From assembly GCF_028453695.1 (NCBI RefSeq), contig NC_135782.1, forward strand, positions 9,548,001-9,612,000: a DNA stretch of 64,000 nucleotides, written 5' to 3'. This DNA comes from Augochlora pura. Its lineage: Eukaryota > Arthropoda > Insecta > Hymenoptera > Halictidae. Under the pieces are notes generated by a model, which worked only from the letters and a program-made list of their open reading frames with translations, was not told the DNA's origin and searched no databases. The translations under genes and the position numbers were made by a program. This document shows, piece by piece, positions 1 through 11,861 of the stretch (positions are counted from its first letter, which is position 1; every line of letters begins with the position of its first letter).

Positions 1-1400
1 TCGGGGCCTTCTGCTCCGGCTCGTTTTTCATTTTCTTTTTGAAAGAATCAGAACCTTCTGCTCTGATTCACTTTGGTCCCAGTGGTTAGGTGGCTTCTCC
101 GTCGACCCACTTTTGTTCCGCAATAATACTCGACATATTATTTCACCGGTGAAAGGGAGGGAGCCATAACGAATGCCGGCTTCGTTCTGACTCCCTTCCG
201 AGTCTCCAGTCACAGCAACCTCCACGTGGTGAGACTCGGGCAATCGATGTAATTGCCGATTTCTAATCAGCTGTAAATTCGTTTGCATCTGATTCGTAAT
301 CGACAATTACATCGAGCTAATGGCTGTGAAATGGTGTTGGGTTAGTTATTAAGGCGTTCCTTTTTTTAACACTAAACCTACCGACATTTCATGTATAACT
401 ACTCTTATCATGAGCGGTCAAATGACCGCTTCAAAAAAAAAACATATGTCTCTTAATATAGAAAGAGATTTTAGCCAATTGGATAGTAAACAAAATATTT
501 TTCTAGTGCTACGATAAAAACCCGCTCCCATGATACTCAATGCGTCTCATGATACTCAAATAAAATAGCAAAGAATTAAAAACACTATACGCTCGCAAAA
601 ATTATTTCCTTCGAATATCCAGTCGTTCGGCAGCCACCCTGTCTCACGAGTGACCCTTAATTACAGCTGCTTCATCTTCGGTTCGCGTGATTCCGAGGGC
701 GCATCCTCTAGTACCAAATCGTAAGTGCGCAGGGACTGTCTCCCATTGGCTGGCAACTCGTCGCGTTAATAAAGAGAGAAGCGTTGCGTCGAACCCACGA
801 CGCGGCGAAGAGACCTGGCACTCTAACAAGGGAAAACCGTGCTCGCGTTTTTGATCATGGTCCTCGCGGGGGAGACTCTCCCCTGACCCCCTCCACCTCC
901 GCCCCTAAATGCAGTCTCTCGCTCGCAGTCTAACGAAATTGAAAATGTTCAACGGCGTTTGAGAGCGTCGCAAAAAAATACCGGCGGCGAGGAGGCTCGT
1001 TTTAATATGTCGGGAACGGCGCTCAAGAATATGCCGGCCCCGCCATGGGATTCCGCGTAAGTCTGGCTTTACGAGATAAGGCAGAATTCCGGGACGCCGT
1101 GAGATTCTCTCCTGCAGGAACTCCTTATTTGTTACGAGTGGCGTAGGACGCATCCGAGGGGATGACACGGTCTCCCGGATCAAGTCGGCAACTTTGTCCC
1201 CGGGCTTCGAGCCCGGTATTTAATGCCGCGACGAAATTTATGCTACGACATGAGCCCGATGCGCCGCCGGGAACTCTAACCTGCTACTGTTACGTCTTCC
1301 GGGTTATTGTGCCGGCCGCGTTCTTCCCTGAATTGCGCGCCGGAATGAGGTCTGTTGTTAGGAATCGAGAGGACCGGGCTTCGAATTAAATTCGCAAGAA
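1..1400. other. No gene seen; mixed then CpG-rich block
   Basis: Positions 1-600 are of mixed composition and 600-1400 form a CpG-rich block with several short overlapping open frames on both strands (none over 92 codons). None resembles a known protein and opposite-strand frames overlap, as expected where stop codons are rare. A perfect 8 bp palindrome with a 2 bp centre lies at 413-430 (listed separately). I see no splice-bounded exon, tRNA or rRNA here. Confidence 0.6.
413..430. repeat. Short perfect palindrome
   Basis: The arms AGCGGTCA (413-420) and TGACCGCT (423-430) are exact reverse complements separated by AA. A run starting TTAACACTAAACC lies about 50 bases upstream (367-380), so this may be the remnant of a TTAA-type miniature element whose other end is not visible. 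A partly similar core (GTCAAATGACC) occurs near 31774. The palindrome is seen directly; the element origin is a guess. Confidence 0.5.
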
Positions 1401-2160
1401 TTTACGTGGTGCCGTTCGCAAGGATCTCGGATATTGTCGACAGACGCATTTCTTGGCTAGATTGTAGATTTATTTATTTCTAAGTGAGATAATAAACTGT
1501 TAGAATGCTAGGGAAGATTAAGGACTGTATGATGCTCTTTTGTCGGGGAATTTATCGAAAATGCTTACTTTGCTAAGGGATATATTTAGAAAATCCTGCA
1601 CTGAAAGTTATGTGATAACGTCGAGAAAATAAATTTGATATTTTGGACACAATCGTAATGTGAAAAATTGTAATTTAAAATTGTTACAGTATTATAGAAA
1701 GATATGTATAATGTAATTAATATACACTCGTGCAAGAAAGTATTCGAACGGTTACGCTTCTAATGTTTAATTAATAAAATATATATATAATATATGTTAA
1801 ACTGAAGTATTCTTTCACTTATGTAATCTCAAGATCCATCCTTTGTTATGTGTGTAATATAATATTAAATGCCTTAGCTTAATATATATATTTCATTAGT
1901 TAAGTGTTAGAAATATAAGCGTTCGAATACATTTAATATAACCGAACACATTTCACATAAAAATTTGCCATAGAAACACTTTCAAAATATCAGGAAGCGT
2001 AAAAGAAAAAATCAGAAAACAGTTATTTCGACCAATAAGTAACAATAAATACTAATAATTCCATTGAGATGAAAATACTGTCGAATTACAGTATTATTAT
2101 ATAGGTACAGTATTATTTATTATATAGCAAAAATTATAGTATTTTTACCATAAATGTCTT
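1401..2160. other. AT-rich spacer with possible Tc1-like relic
   Basis: This AT-rich stretch has no credible open frame. Positions 1738-1752 (core AGTATTCGAACG) and 1918-1933 (core CGTTCGAATAC) form an imperfect inverted repeat about 180 bp apart. The left side carries a CTCGTGCAAGAAAGTATTCG string that resembles Tc1-type transposon ends. No TA-flanked boundary can be fixed, so it is not called as an element. Confidence 0.35.
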
Positions 2161-3840
2161 ACACGCGGGCTACAAGGGCAATTCCATTTAACAATCGTTC
2201 GCGTGATATACGGATTAAATATGACTGCAAGGAACATATTCGCGGCGTTCGAAGTCAATTAGGTAAAAAAAAGGCGACTGGAGGAACGCCGGAATTATGC
2301 TCGCGCCGATGAGTTATGCCCGTTTCCGAACGGCGGGCCGGGCGATAGAAATAATCCATTGCTGACTCCACGAAAATGGGCTATCGTCGTTTTCGAGCTG
2401 GCCATGATGAATTCCCGGGCCATTCAACAGGGACGTGACCGTGTATTATAAATCGCGGCCGAGAGAAAAAGAGGAAAGTCGGAAGAACGTACCCGAATAA
2501 AGCATCGGACCCATCGCCCGATAGAATGTTTTCCCAACGGCGATTCATCCACGGCGAATAAATGTTTTATCCTGCTTATTAATTGCGCGCTAGACTATTT
2601 CCTTGAGCGCATTGAGAAAATATCGGCGTAAAACGGCGGACCCCCTGTATCATCCTTGGACGAGGGAAGAAAAGCGGCTAGAAATGGGTTCGCCGAGACG
2701 CACAGTGATTTGAGCAAAAATTCTTTTATAATATGTTCGTAATATAGAGCCTTTATTTTTACGTAAATAATTTTAAAAAAGACAAAAAAGTAACCTCTAA
2801 CAACTAAAAAACACGTTAGCATGGACAATTTCGTTGGTCATTGCATGAAGCATTTGTTTGTTATAACAATTGGTCGGTACATATATTCTACGAATAGCAA
2901 TACTAAGTATCCCTAAAAGATTTCAACAAAGACACAATAGCACTGCAATTTGGTCAACATAACCTGGAATATTATTTTCGCACAAATCTAATCACCTCCG
3001 TGTTCTCTTCAAAAAATTGCTAAGGTATACAGGTCGAAAACTAATCAGTTTAGAAGATACAATATTTGCTCGAAGCGCTCGTAAGATCGAATCGCTGTGC
3101 AGCGCCGTAAATAAAAATAACGCGTTTCTTTCAGTTCGTTACCCGGACCACCCATATAATTTTATCGGCATGCATTCCTGCGCGTTTACTCTCACGCTTT
3201 ACGCACCGCCCGCTTTTATTCATCTCCTTGCCCGCGGCCTCTCTGTTTTTTTCATTTTCGATTTGTGAGCACAACATTGTTCGGAAGCTCTATCTCACGG
3301 AGCTTTACGATACGCTGCACGGTACGGAACGAGACCGCGGTGCAACGGGATACGATGCAACAAGACACGGCGCAACGAGACGCGATACAACGAAACGGGA
3401 CGCGGGACGCGACGCGACGCGACGCGACGCGGTGCAACACAACGCGGACCCCGCGATTATAAGAGGACAGACAAATGGAAAGAACGCCGGGATAAAAGAA
3501 CAACGGCGGCAGATCCATTCATCGGGGCATCGTGATATACGGAGAATGATTCCGAATGGACTGCCCTCTTGTGGCAATGGGGAGCGGGTCGCGCGTGGAT
3601 TTTCCCTCGACAGCTTTTCGATTAAAGGGAAATGGCTAACGACGGACATTGTTTGCGCCCACCTACGTTCAGTTTGTAAACCGAACAACCGTGGTTTGGC
3701 CGTTTGCTTCCACCGCTGGATAATCCTAGTTTCCTGGTCAACAGGATCTTCCCGATGATCGTTGTTCAGCTATTTTAGTGCTCACGGATTTGGCTTGGTC
3801 GATTTCGAGGGTCGCAGACTTTTGTTTCCGATTTTGCCGC
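2161..3840. other. No gene seen; two CpG-rich blocks
   Basis: CpG-rich blocks at about 2160-2700 and 3030-3830 flank an AT-rich 300 bp. The frames at 3228-3758 (+) and 3305-3688 (-) are long only because a cryptic pentanucleotide array (see 3310-3450) keeps several frames open. Their arginine/threonine/serine-rich products are what a repeated ACG/CGT text would give on either strand. I do not call them genes. Confidence 0.55.
3310..3450. repeat. Cryptic pentanucleotide array around (GACGC)5
   Basis: A perfect GACGC run of five units lies at 3406-3430. It is embedded in about 140 bp of degenerate five-base units of the kind RACGV (CAACG, AGACG, ATACG). Decay is visible outward from the pure core, as in an old microsatellite. 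The period is not a multiple of three, so all reading frames are affected. Confidence 0.8.
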
Positions 3841-5306
3841 AAGTTTTACCTATTCTGGATTAAATATTTCAATATTTTTACGTGGTGTCGACTTATTTGA
3901 CCGATTCGAGATTTTGTAAATAGAATAACACTAACAATTTGTATTAAATAATACGCAAGATTAAAAAGGGAAAACAAAATTTATTAATTCCATTTTAGAG
4001 TTTAGGTGTAACACAATAATATGTTTCAATTGCATGTAAGAATTAAGGAAACAATAAAATTCACAAATAGCTTTGCTGGCGACTGTAAAGGGTTAAATGT
4101 TTGGTGCAGCGAGTGTTCCTAGAATGACAGTGTTTCGGAACTTGTTACACCATCGCATGACTTAGCGGAACTACTTTAACTTCAGTGGGCCACGTGACGT
4201 TAAATTAACCCCAGCAATTTTGATTCTATAATTTACCCCTTTCTATTTTTCTATACATGTAACATTGTTGTTAACTATTTATTATGTGAATTAGGTGAAT
4301 AATGAAAAGTATATTACAAAAGACGCGATCTAATTTATATATGACTGACCCGCATGGACGCTGAGTGAAGACTAAAAAGAAATAATCAATAGAAGACGCC
4401 GCGCACGTGGCGTCTTGCGAGATCCTCCGAGAACATTCGATCGCATTCGAATGTTCTCCTCTGTAACCGATGTCGCGGGCCGTGACGTCAGTTATCGATC
4501 GCCAATGTTCGAACGCCCAATCGATATTCACTCGCTCAACAATTGTGCTGTTGTAAAATATATTTTACATATATATAATATATTTTCTTATATATTTTCT
4601 TATATTTTTATTTTATTATTTTATTTATATAGTTTTATATATTACCTATATATTATTACTTTTATATATTAGATATCATAGGTCGTACAAGTTGGTTGTT
4701 ATTACAGAAAAAATGAACCACCTGTAGATGAATAACTTTTAAAGTGTAATTAAAATCATAATTCAGAGCGTAACTTTGACGTTCTTTAAAACAAACTTTG
4801 AATTATAAATCGTTTCAGTAAATGTTACAAACGAGTAACATAATTTATGTACCAACGTGACAACGTAATACTAATCGTTACATCGAAAACTTCTTCATTA
4901 TCCTAAAACAAAATAGCCGTTCCTACCAAAAGAAAATTTGGATTTTTACATTTTATAAGTTCTACGAATTCGAGCTGAAACTAATGCATTTCGCCAAACT
5001 TTTCTTTATCTGTTCCCATCGGAACTTATAAAGTGAGAATGTTCTTCGGTAAAGTTCCACGGTTCATACATTAAAAATAACCTGTTAAAAAGTTCTGTAA
5101 TCCTTTCGACTCCCCCCCACCCCCCCAAGAATAATTAAAAAAACTATCCTTGTTCTGATTGGCAATATTTTTTACTACTCTCCACTTTTCGAAAAGAGTG
5201 TTTCAACCCTTTCATTAATAGGATGCATTGAAAGAGAGAATCTAATAAAACTACCGGTTTTTGTTAAGATCTATAGCAGATGATGAATTTAATTGGAATT
5301 TAAATA
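3841..5306. other. AT-rich spacer, no gene seen
   Basis: This spacer is AT-rich with homopolymer-like and TA-rich runs (notably 4556-4675). A TTAA preceded by TGTAAAGGG at about 4085-4096 looks like a lone terminus of a TTAA element, but no partner end was found. A compact GC-rich island at 4390-4530 contains two hairpins (listed separately). There is no credible coding region. Confidence 0.55.
4393..4458. repeat. Two adjacent perfect hairpins in a GC-rich islet
   Basis: The first hairpin has arms AAGACGCC (4393-4400) and GGCGTCTT (4409-4416) around an 8 bp loop holding CACGTG. The second has perfect 12 bp arms GAGAACATTCGA (4429-4440) and TCGAATGTTCTC (4447-4458) around a 6 bp loop. They sit 12 bp apart in a GC-richer islet inside AT-rich DNA. 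They could be a decayed foldback element, a structured RNA or regulatory sites; the sequence does not decide. Confidence 0.6.
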
Positions 5307-5512
5307 TTAACTTTGCACTCGAGTAGTTCTAAAATAATTTTTACATTATTATATGTTGGATATGTGAATATGTGAATATGTTATTAACTGTTGAATATAT
5401 AAATGTTTTATGAGTCAGAAAACTCAATTTCATATGCATAAAATGCATTAATATATAAAATAGAAATATCTTTGTATTTGCACTTAAAACAGTTTTGGGT
5501 GCAAAGGGTTAA
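5307..5512 (-). mobile_element. TTAA element family A, copy A0 (degraded)
   Basis: The element is bounded by TTAA at 5307-5310 and 5509-5512. Inner ends read CTTTGCACTCGAG on the left and GTGCAAAGGG on the right, the family A terminal repeat in inverted orientation. The interior keeps the family string TCTAAAATAATTTTT, then diverges, with a small TATGTGAA duplication near 5360. TTAA target duplication and CCC-starting ends are typical of the piggyBac superfamily. It is non-autonomous: no coding capacity. Confidence 0.65.
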
Positions 5513-7291
5513 TCGAGAATGAGAATTTCCCCTGGCTGCGTTCATGGTATGTTAAACATCGTATTATTTGAACAAACTTCGCAACGAAATTCGTTTTATA
5601 GAATTTTGCGAGTACAAGCGAGCTCGCGGCGGTGTAAAATTACGGCACAAATTGCCGTAAACTAAAAATCGCAAGTTGTTCGACCGATTACAGGGTAATT
5701 ATAATTCCCCGTAGGAAAGCAGGCATTATTCGAGCGGCATTATTTAAATTATTTAAATTATTTAAATGCACAATCCGAGCACGCCGCGCGTCGTTCGTCG
5801 TTCCGTCAACCTTCAAAAGGAACAGGTTGATTTATCGAAAGCGCAGAGCCGCGTCGCGCACGACAGTCAAAGTTATTGCTCGCGCGCGATAAATTCTGCA
5901 CGGTGAAAATTATTCAATAAAAATTATAACGCGACGCACGAAACGCCGACCGAATGGTTAGCGCGATCCTATGACATTTTCGAAGCCAGAGAAATGCTCC
6001 AATAAATCGGTCGGTAATTTCGGGCACCGGTCGAAATACGGTTCGGCTCGTCCAGCGCATTGTTCGCGCCGACGGAATCGATATCCGCCATTCTTTTCCC
6101 GCGCGCAGTGGATGAAACGTAAACTCTGCTTTCGTATTAACACTTCCCGCTTCTATAGAAACGAGAGGCGATATTATTTGCTCGCCTACGAAAATGAATT
6201 TTCGCTCTAGCGCACAGTCGGTCGCGAAATTAGTCGAATACTTTGCTAACGCGGAATAAGTTTTAAAACGTTGCAGCGTACAACAGGAGTCTGTTTAACG
6301 CGTTGAACGGAATAGTTCACTGATTAACTACTTTTCATTACGAATTTTTGCACACGTAACACCCTGCAAAAAGAACGCGTGTACAGCTTCGTCGGTGATA
6401 TTAACTGATTAAAAATCGTAAATTATATGCTAATATAGACGCCTTCTCAATTTCGCTTTCGTTAAATCATCGATCGCAATCTTCGAGATTGCCGGGCTAT
6501 CGGTCAATGTATTAAACAATCCAACTCGATGGTCGGTCGTATTAGAACGGTGATTATAAGATGAGGCGAAGCATAATCGACGACGCATCGCCGATAACGA
6601 CGTCTCCCGCCGTGGAAACAGAAATTTACGAGGTTCTTCCAGCCGAGGCGAATTTATGGCCGCGGAGACACGGTCAGCGAAACACCGAGGGGGTGGTTCG
6701 CGCCCCAGACTCGATAAAACGCAGATCCAACGTCATCGTTAGCTCGTCACTCGGTATCAGTCGAGCGAGCCCTTAGACCCGTCCGATGCCCGGGGCTTTC
6801 TTTACGGTTATGGAGAAGTGTGGTTATGAAACGGAACGTAAAACTCTCGTTACAAGGACGTCGAACTTTTCTAGGCGGCACGTACCGAGCCGAGCCGAGC
6901 CGCGGCTCTCGCCACGCTCGTTAATTCCCGCCGCGTGTACCGAATCCCGGCGCATCTTCGTTATTTTATTCTTTGTGATACAACCCCGACCCTTTGTTCC
7001 CGTCCGCTTCCACGGATCCCTCGTCCACGTGTTCTCCTGGACGCGAGGAACCGACCGAGCTGTCCCTTTGAGCCTTTTCATGCGCGCTCCGTGAATTACG
7101 AGGGACAGCCGGCTAACGATAAGTTGATACGGTTCGGTACAAAGCTGATTCATTTCGACGCGACGCTACAAATCTTACCGCCCGGGATTGCGTGCTCCTT
7201 AACCCCCTTCGCAGCCTTCCCTGAAATTCCCGTTTGCCCTGACCGTGCTGCTGGCTGATTTTCGTTTGAAATTCCGCGTGTGAAAGACTAA
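5513..7291. other. No gene seen; CpG-rich block
   Basis: This block is mostly CpG-rich. It has a 9 bp tandem (TTATTTAAA, three units) near 5741-5768 and overlapping short frames on both strands at 5958-6210 and 6786-7258. The overlapping opposite-strand frames and the lack of any recognisable motif argue against genes. A first exon or promoter could hide here but cannot be shown from sequence alone. Confidence 0.5.
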
Positions 7292-7523
7292 ATAGATGAA
7301 AATCTTAGGGCTGAATTTTTATAATAGAGAACTATTTATTTTATTTTTCATTTTTTATTTATTATCCGTTTCATTTCATTCGTCGAAGTTTTTTCGGTAT
7401 TGTTGAGGGATAATTGTAGCGAATAGTTTTTCAATTGATTCTCATTTTCTTTATACTTGGAATAATTATAATTTGAGGAAAACCAAAGGTACACGTACGT
7501 GGCAGTATCCCTGAAGAGGTTAA
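7292..7523. mobile_element. TTAA element family J, copy J1
   Basis: The right end is clear: CCCTGAAGAGG followed by TTAA at 7520-7523. The left end is decayed (around 7292-7310, ATCTTAGGGCTGAA). The stretch GAATTTTTATAATAGAGAAC and the T-rich sequence after it match copy J2 at 55584-55679, which has the intact left end TTAACCTCTTCAGG. The ends are thus inverted copies of TTAACCTCTTCAGG. It is non-autonomous. Confidence 0.55.
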
Positions 7524-7840
7524 AGAAATTCTATTTCTTTCCCGCTCGAAAGAATTTCATTTATTTATTACTACCCCTGGCAGAAAGTATTTTAACGTTT
7601 CTTATATGATTATTGCTTTCTTTAACACTGAGAAGTATTAAGAAGACTATTTTACTGGACAATAGTTTTCTAAAATAATGCGAAATGTTCTTTTCAATTT
7701 TCGCGTTGGAAAGCAGGAGAAATAAAAACTGGTTTCTTAACTTTTTCATCGTGGCCTGAAATCGTCAGCAATTTCAACATACACGACTTCCTTCTGGAAT
7801 AATTAAAACGAAAGTACTGCATAAATTTCTGTAAACTCTA

Positions 7841-8088
7841 TTAACCCTTTGCACTCGGAGCCATTTTAACTGTAAATTTGAAACAATTTTTCTGGTTCGT
7901 GGTATTTCCATTCTATTTAGCAAAATCAATTTTTATGCATACAAAATTTATTCGTGTGACTCCTACCAACAGTTTTGCTACTTGACAATTTTTTAAATCT
8001 AAACCTTATTGTTGCAAAAATTATTTTAGAATGAAATAGAATAATTTTAGTGGTGCCTTAGAGTCACCACTCGAGTGCAAAGGGTTAA
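7841..8088 (+). mobile_element. TTAA element family A, copy A1 (best preserved)
   Basis: A 248 bp element flanked by TTAA (7841-7844 and 8085-8088) with 17 bp perfect inverted termini, TTAACCCTTTGCACTCG and its complement. Just inside the right terminus a hairpin has arms AGTGGTG (8049-8055) and CACCACT (8065-8071). There is no open frame of note. It serves as the reference for the dispersed family (A0, A2-A7). TTAA target specificity identifies the piggyBac type by established knowledge; the mobilising transposase is not in this window. Confidence 0.85.
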
Positions 8089-8172
8089 TATTTTCCCTAC
8101 TTTAAATTTGAATCTTTCAAGATGTACTACATTGGTAAAATAATTTTAGTCACTGTAACATGCAACAATTAC

Positions 8173-8272
8173 NNNNNNNNNNNNNNNNNNNNNNNNNNNN
8201 NNNNNNNNNNNNNNNNNNNNNNNNNNNNNNNNNNNNNNNNNNNNNNNNNNNNNNNNNNNNNNNNNNNNNNNN
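8173..8272. other. Assembly gap, exactly 100 N
   Basis: The run of N is exactly 100, the conventional length for a scaffold gap of unknown size. The sequence on its right begins at a TG dinucleotide run, which is also the left boundary of the large duplicated segment. Open frames that cross the Ns are meaningless. Confidence 0.98.
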
Positions 8273-8290
8273 TGTGTGTGTGTGTGCGTG
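8273..8290. repeat. (TG)n microsatellite at contig edge
   Basis: About seven TG units followed by TGCGTGCG start contig B. The second copy has the same run at 57142. Simple repeats are common places for a contig to break. Confidence 0.85.
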
Positions 8291-9684
8291 CGTGGCTCCC
8301 TTGCTCGTAGCCTTGAATTCTGGCTCCTCGGGGCACCAATTGGGTCAAGAACGGATTCGACGCGGTGCGCGGCGGTCGTCGAAACGGTTCGGGGATCGAA
8401 TGCATTTAATTACGCGGCGTGTAATGAGAAAAGCGCGGGGACGAGGAGGAGGCTCGAGAGAAATCCCGATCCGCGACCTTCGCGGCTCCTGGCTATTATA
8501 ACGAGGCACGTGAGTGAACATTTCTTCGAATTATTCGAGGATCGGGGCGAAATATCGGTCACCTTGCCGCGCGATCCTCTCGAGCTCCATTCAATTCCAG
8601 TTTCGACTAATTAGGACCGCGCGGTAATAAGTGTCACGTTCGAGGGCCGTCGCTTTGCCAATTCGTCTTTTAATCACGAAATGGAATTTTCGCGGGCGAT
8701 ATATGGAATATCTGTGGAAACGCCATGTTCGTTTCTTGTCGCTTCCTTTTTGTTTTAATGTGTAGTTTTGCGATTTATTTTTGGTAAGGTATATTTTAAT
8801 TATTTTGGTAATGGCGATGTGGATTGGCTGCCACGTTCCAACGATTTGACTCTACAGAAATGTTTTCTTTGAATTTATTTCAAGAGCAAAATTCATGCCA
8901 ACAAACCAGCAACAATTCGTGATCTGAAAGACAATATTGAAATTAATTGAAATTAATATTGAAATTGGCGAATTAAATGATCATTTTATGTCCATGTCTA
9001 TATCTTTCACGCATAATTGTCATAGATGATACTTGATAATTAAATAAGAAAACCAGTAAAATTAAAAATAGTTTATTTCTTATTTTAAAAAACCACCTAT
9101 AGTCTATTTTGAATAATCCTGCAGAATTTCGGTACAATTTTATAATACGAATTACGATAACATTTTATTATGTTGTACGACGATGCTTAAAATTTTATTT
9201 GTTTCGGATATCTCGTTTCATTCGGTTTTCTGATAGAATTATTTCGGGGCGAATAAATCATTTGTATTTAGCGGGTGGGTATTTTTCTAGTACAATGTAT
9301 CATTCGGATAATTTAAACGAGAATATTTTTCAGACATTTGGAAAATATTTTATCCGGACTCCGCGCCTATATCGGTATAAGCCTCAAGTGTTAAATTACT
9401 GGGTAGCGAATTTATCTCGAAATTAAATTGCCGGTTTTACCGTTCACGTATTTAGCCATAAATCAAAATAAGACAGCATTTTAAACCGGATGCTTTTCGA
9501 CGAACGAAATGATTTTTCGTTCGATAATTTAACACGTGAAACGAAATATTTTCATTTCGATGATCCGTTGCATGAACTAAAATATGTTAACTCATTAGTC
9601 CGGTGAATAATGTGAAATTTTATAACCTCGCATTTCAAGCATTTCGTAACAATAAAAGCGAATGATTATTATGATCTCTTATTA

Positions 9685-9735
9685 TTATACTGCGGATTTT
9701 ATGCGTTTGTGACAAAAGTGAGTAGATCGAATGTA
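9685..9735 (+). repeat. Dispersed motif K, copy K1
   Basis: The run GCGGATTTTATGCGTTTGTG, followed by ACAAAAGTGA, recurs with small changes at 46233 (K2) and, more diverged, at 53525 (K3); the duplicate of K1 is at about 58553. It is probably the conserved edge of an old dispersed repeat. The family is not identified. Confidence 0.45.
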
Positions 9736-11238
9736 ACACATTAAATCCAAGACTACGATTTAATTGCATTGTTCGATTATTTTTAACCGATTGAAAATGT
9801 TAGAAATAAAAATATATTGTTATTGTACTTTCGTTTGTTGCAGTCGTGGTGCAGATATTTGGTTTGCTTACAATAAATTAAATAATTTGCTATCTTCCTT
9901 CGAAAGTATGAAATAAATGATTAAAAAAGATGTAAACATAATACAAAATTTAATCTGGCTATTTAGTTATAGTTAGTTATTTTACGTTAATTGTTGATTG
10001 GGTCTCTTAGTCGACGAATGGCGTAAGCTCTTTTCTTAATATTTTGAAAATTGGACAATTGTGTAATACTGTATACAAAATTCAGAATAGATTTTAAAAA
10101 CGTTGCGATAAAATAAAATGGAAGAATAGTAATTATGCTAACATCATTTAACATTTTATCTGCCATACCGCTATCTGAAAAATGTGATAAAATTAAATTA
10201 ATACATTTAACCAAATCGAAATTGAAATGATAACTTGTGTTACATTAATCCACAAATAAATATAATAAATATATACACAAATAAATAGTAAAGAAAACAA
10301 CTACACTTAATACCAAATATTCTTTCAATTAACTTACATTTCTCATAATTTTGAGCTCGGTCTACATGTCAACTGAGAGGTGTTTAATTATTAATAATTG
10401 CGAGCAGAAAACCGGCATCGTCGAAGAAATAATGGCAGCCTCGACTCGGAAACTTTCTAAAAAAAAATAGCGGAAAAGCCGAATACAGACTGCAGCTAAT
10501 TCGCGCGTAGAAACTTGCAGCTATACAGGGTGTTACTCGGCAAATGTCTACAAAAGAGTCACGCCGCCGGCGGGCTGTGCCTCCGTAAGAGCCGCGCGAA
10601 ACGCGCGGGGCCTTTATCCGTTTCAATTTCTTCGGGCCGTTTTCCACGCGAACAAGTTTGTTCCCGACGATTTCACGAGGATCTCTTCTGTTTCTTATCC
10701 CGTCTGGGATCTCGCTATTACGGACTCTGCCGGTTCGCAATTGAATAAGAATCTGCAGTGCGTAGACGTTCCCCGACGCCCAGAAACGATAAATTCGCTA
10801 TTGAAGCGAGGTCGGCAGACGCGGTGTACTCGGGAACTTGGCAGGCACAGTGCCGTCGCGTCGTCTCCGTCGTCTCCGTCGTCGACGACGAGGACGAGGA
10901 CGAGGACGACGACACGTCGCCGCCGCTTCTCGTCTCCCGATCTTCTCCTCTTCCCTTTCAACTGGCCTCTTTTCCGGCCTCTCGTTCGAGCAGCCACGAG
11001 AGTACGAGACGAAAGGCAAATAGACTCTTCTGCTGTCGCGGCAAGGACGATTTTTCAAGAGCGTCATAGTCCCTGATTATCTTTGATCTTCGCCCCGCGG
11101 GGTTATCGAGGGCCGCGTCAGCTACTTCGATTCTGATTCATCTCCGCGGGAACCTTCTGCTGTCACCAGCCATTTTGGCAGCCTGCGCTTCCAGCGGCCC
11201 TAACTTCCAGCCTTGGCAAACTGCTCTTTCTTCCTCTC

Positions 11239-11264
11239 CCTCTCTCTCTCTCTCTCTCTCTCCC
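11239..11264. repeat. (CT)n microsatellite
   Basis: About 12 CT units lie within a 130 bp pyrimidine-rich tract that ends at TTTACAG (about 11316-11322). The tract plus AG resembles a strong 3' splice acceptor on the + strand, but no exon can be recognised downstream. The duplicate is at about 60107-60132. Confidence 0.8.
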
Positions 11265-11861
11265 TTTCACACTCCATCTCTATTTCTCTCTAACTATCTC
11301 CCGCTCTGTCTCTCTTTACAGCCTGCGGAGAAAATCCTGCACCTCTATCTGTATAATACTTAGCTGCTTCAGAAATAGGGACACTTCGATTTAATATTCT
11401 ATACAGAGTGTTCCAGTGTCGAGAATAGAATCGGGCAAGGGTTGACTCCACACGAGAGAAGGAATCGAGAATAAGAGATAATGTTTTTTTTATTTAAGGC
11501 TTCATTGTCGAGAAGATCGACTTTGAATTTTTAACGAGTACCATGGCTCAGATGAATGGCTCTTGATATATCATTAGTACGAACATGATGTACTGTATTA
11601 CTTAATTATGTCTATGGATATAGAGTGGATTTGTATGAAAATAGGATTCCTGATTTAGTTCTTGACTTACTTTATTAATGGAAAAATTTGTTTACGTTGC
11701 TGAGTATTTCTTGCATTTTCCATTATCAATTTCTGACCAGCAGAAGTTGGCTCTTAATCATCGAGAAAAGTGTCGCGTATTGTACAGTGATTAATAATAT
11801 ACAGGAATTTTACCCATCGCTTATAAAATCAAATTATACAAAATTAAAATATTAATTAGTA

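Noticed and set aside
3228..3758. 176-codon frame rich in Arg, Asp and Thr
   Set aside because: Produced by the pentanucleotide array at 3310-3450, which keeps several frames open on both strands.
8122..8501. Frames crossing the N gap
   Set aside because: The gap has no known sequence or length, so continuity of frame has no meaning.
10758..11069. Acidic frame with an Asp-Glu run
   Set aside because: It stems from a GAC/GAG-rich simple sequence. Frames in both strands are open and the same region gives poly-Ser and poly-Arg in other phases.
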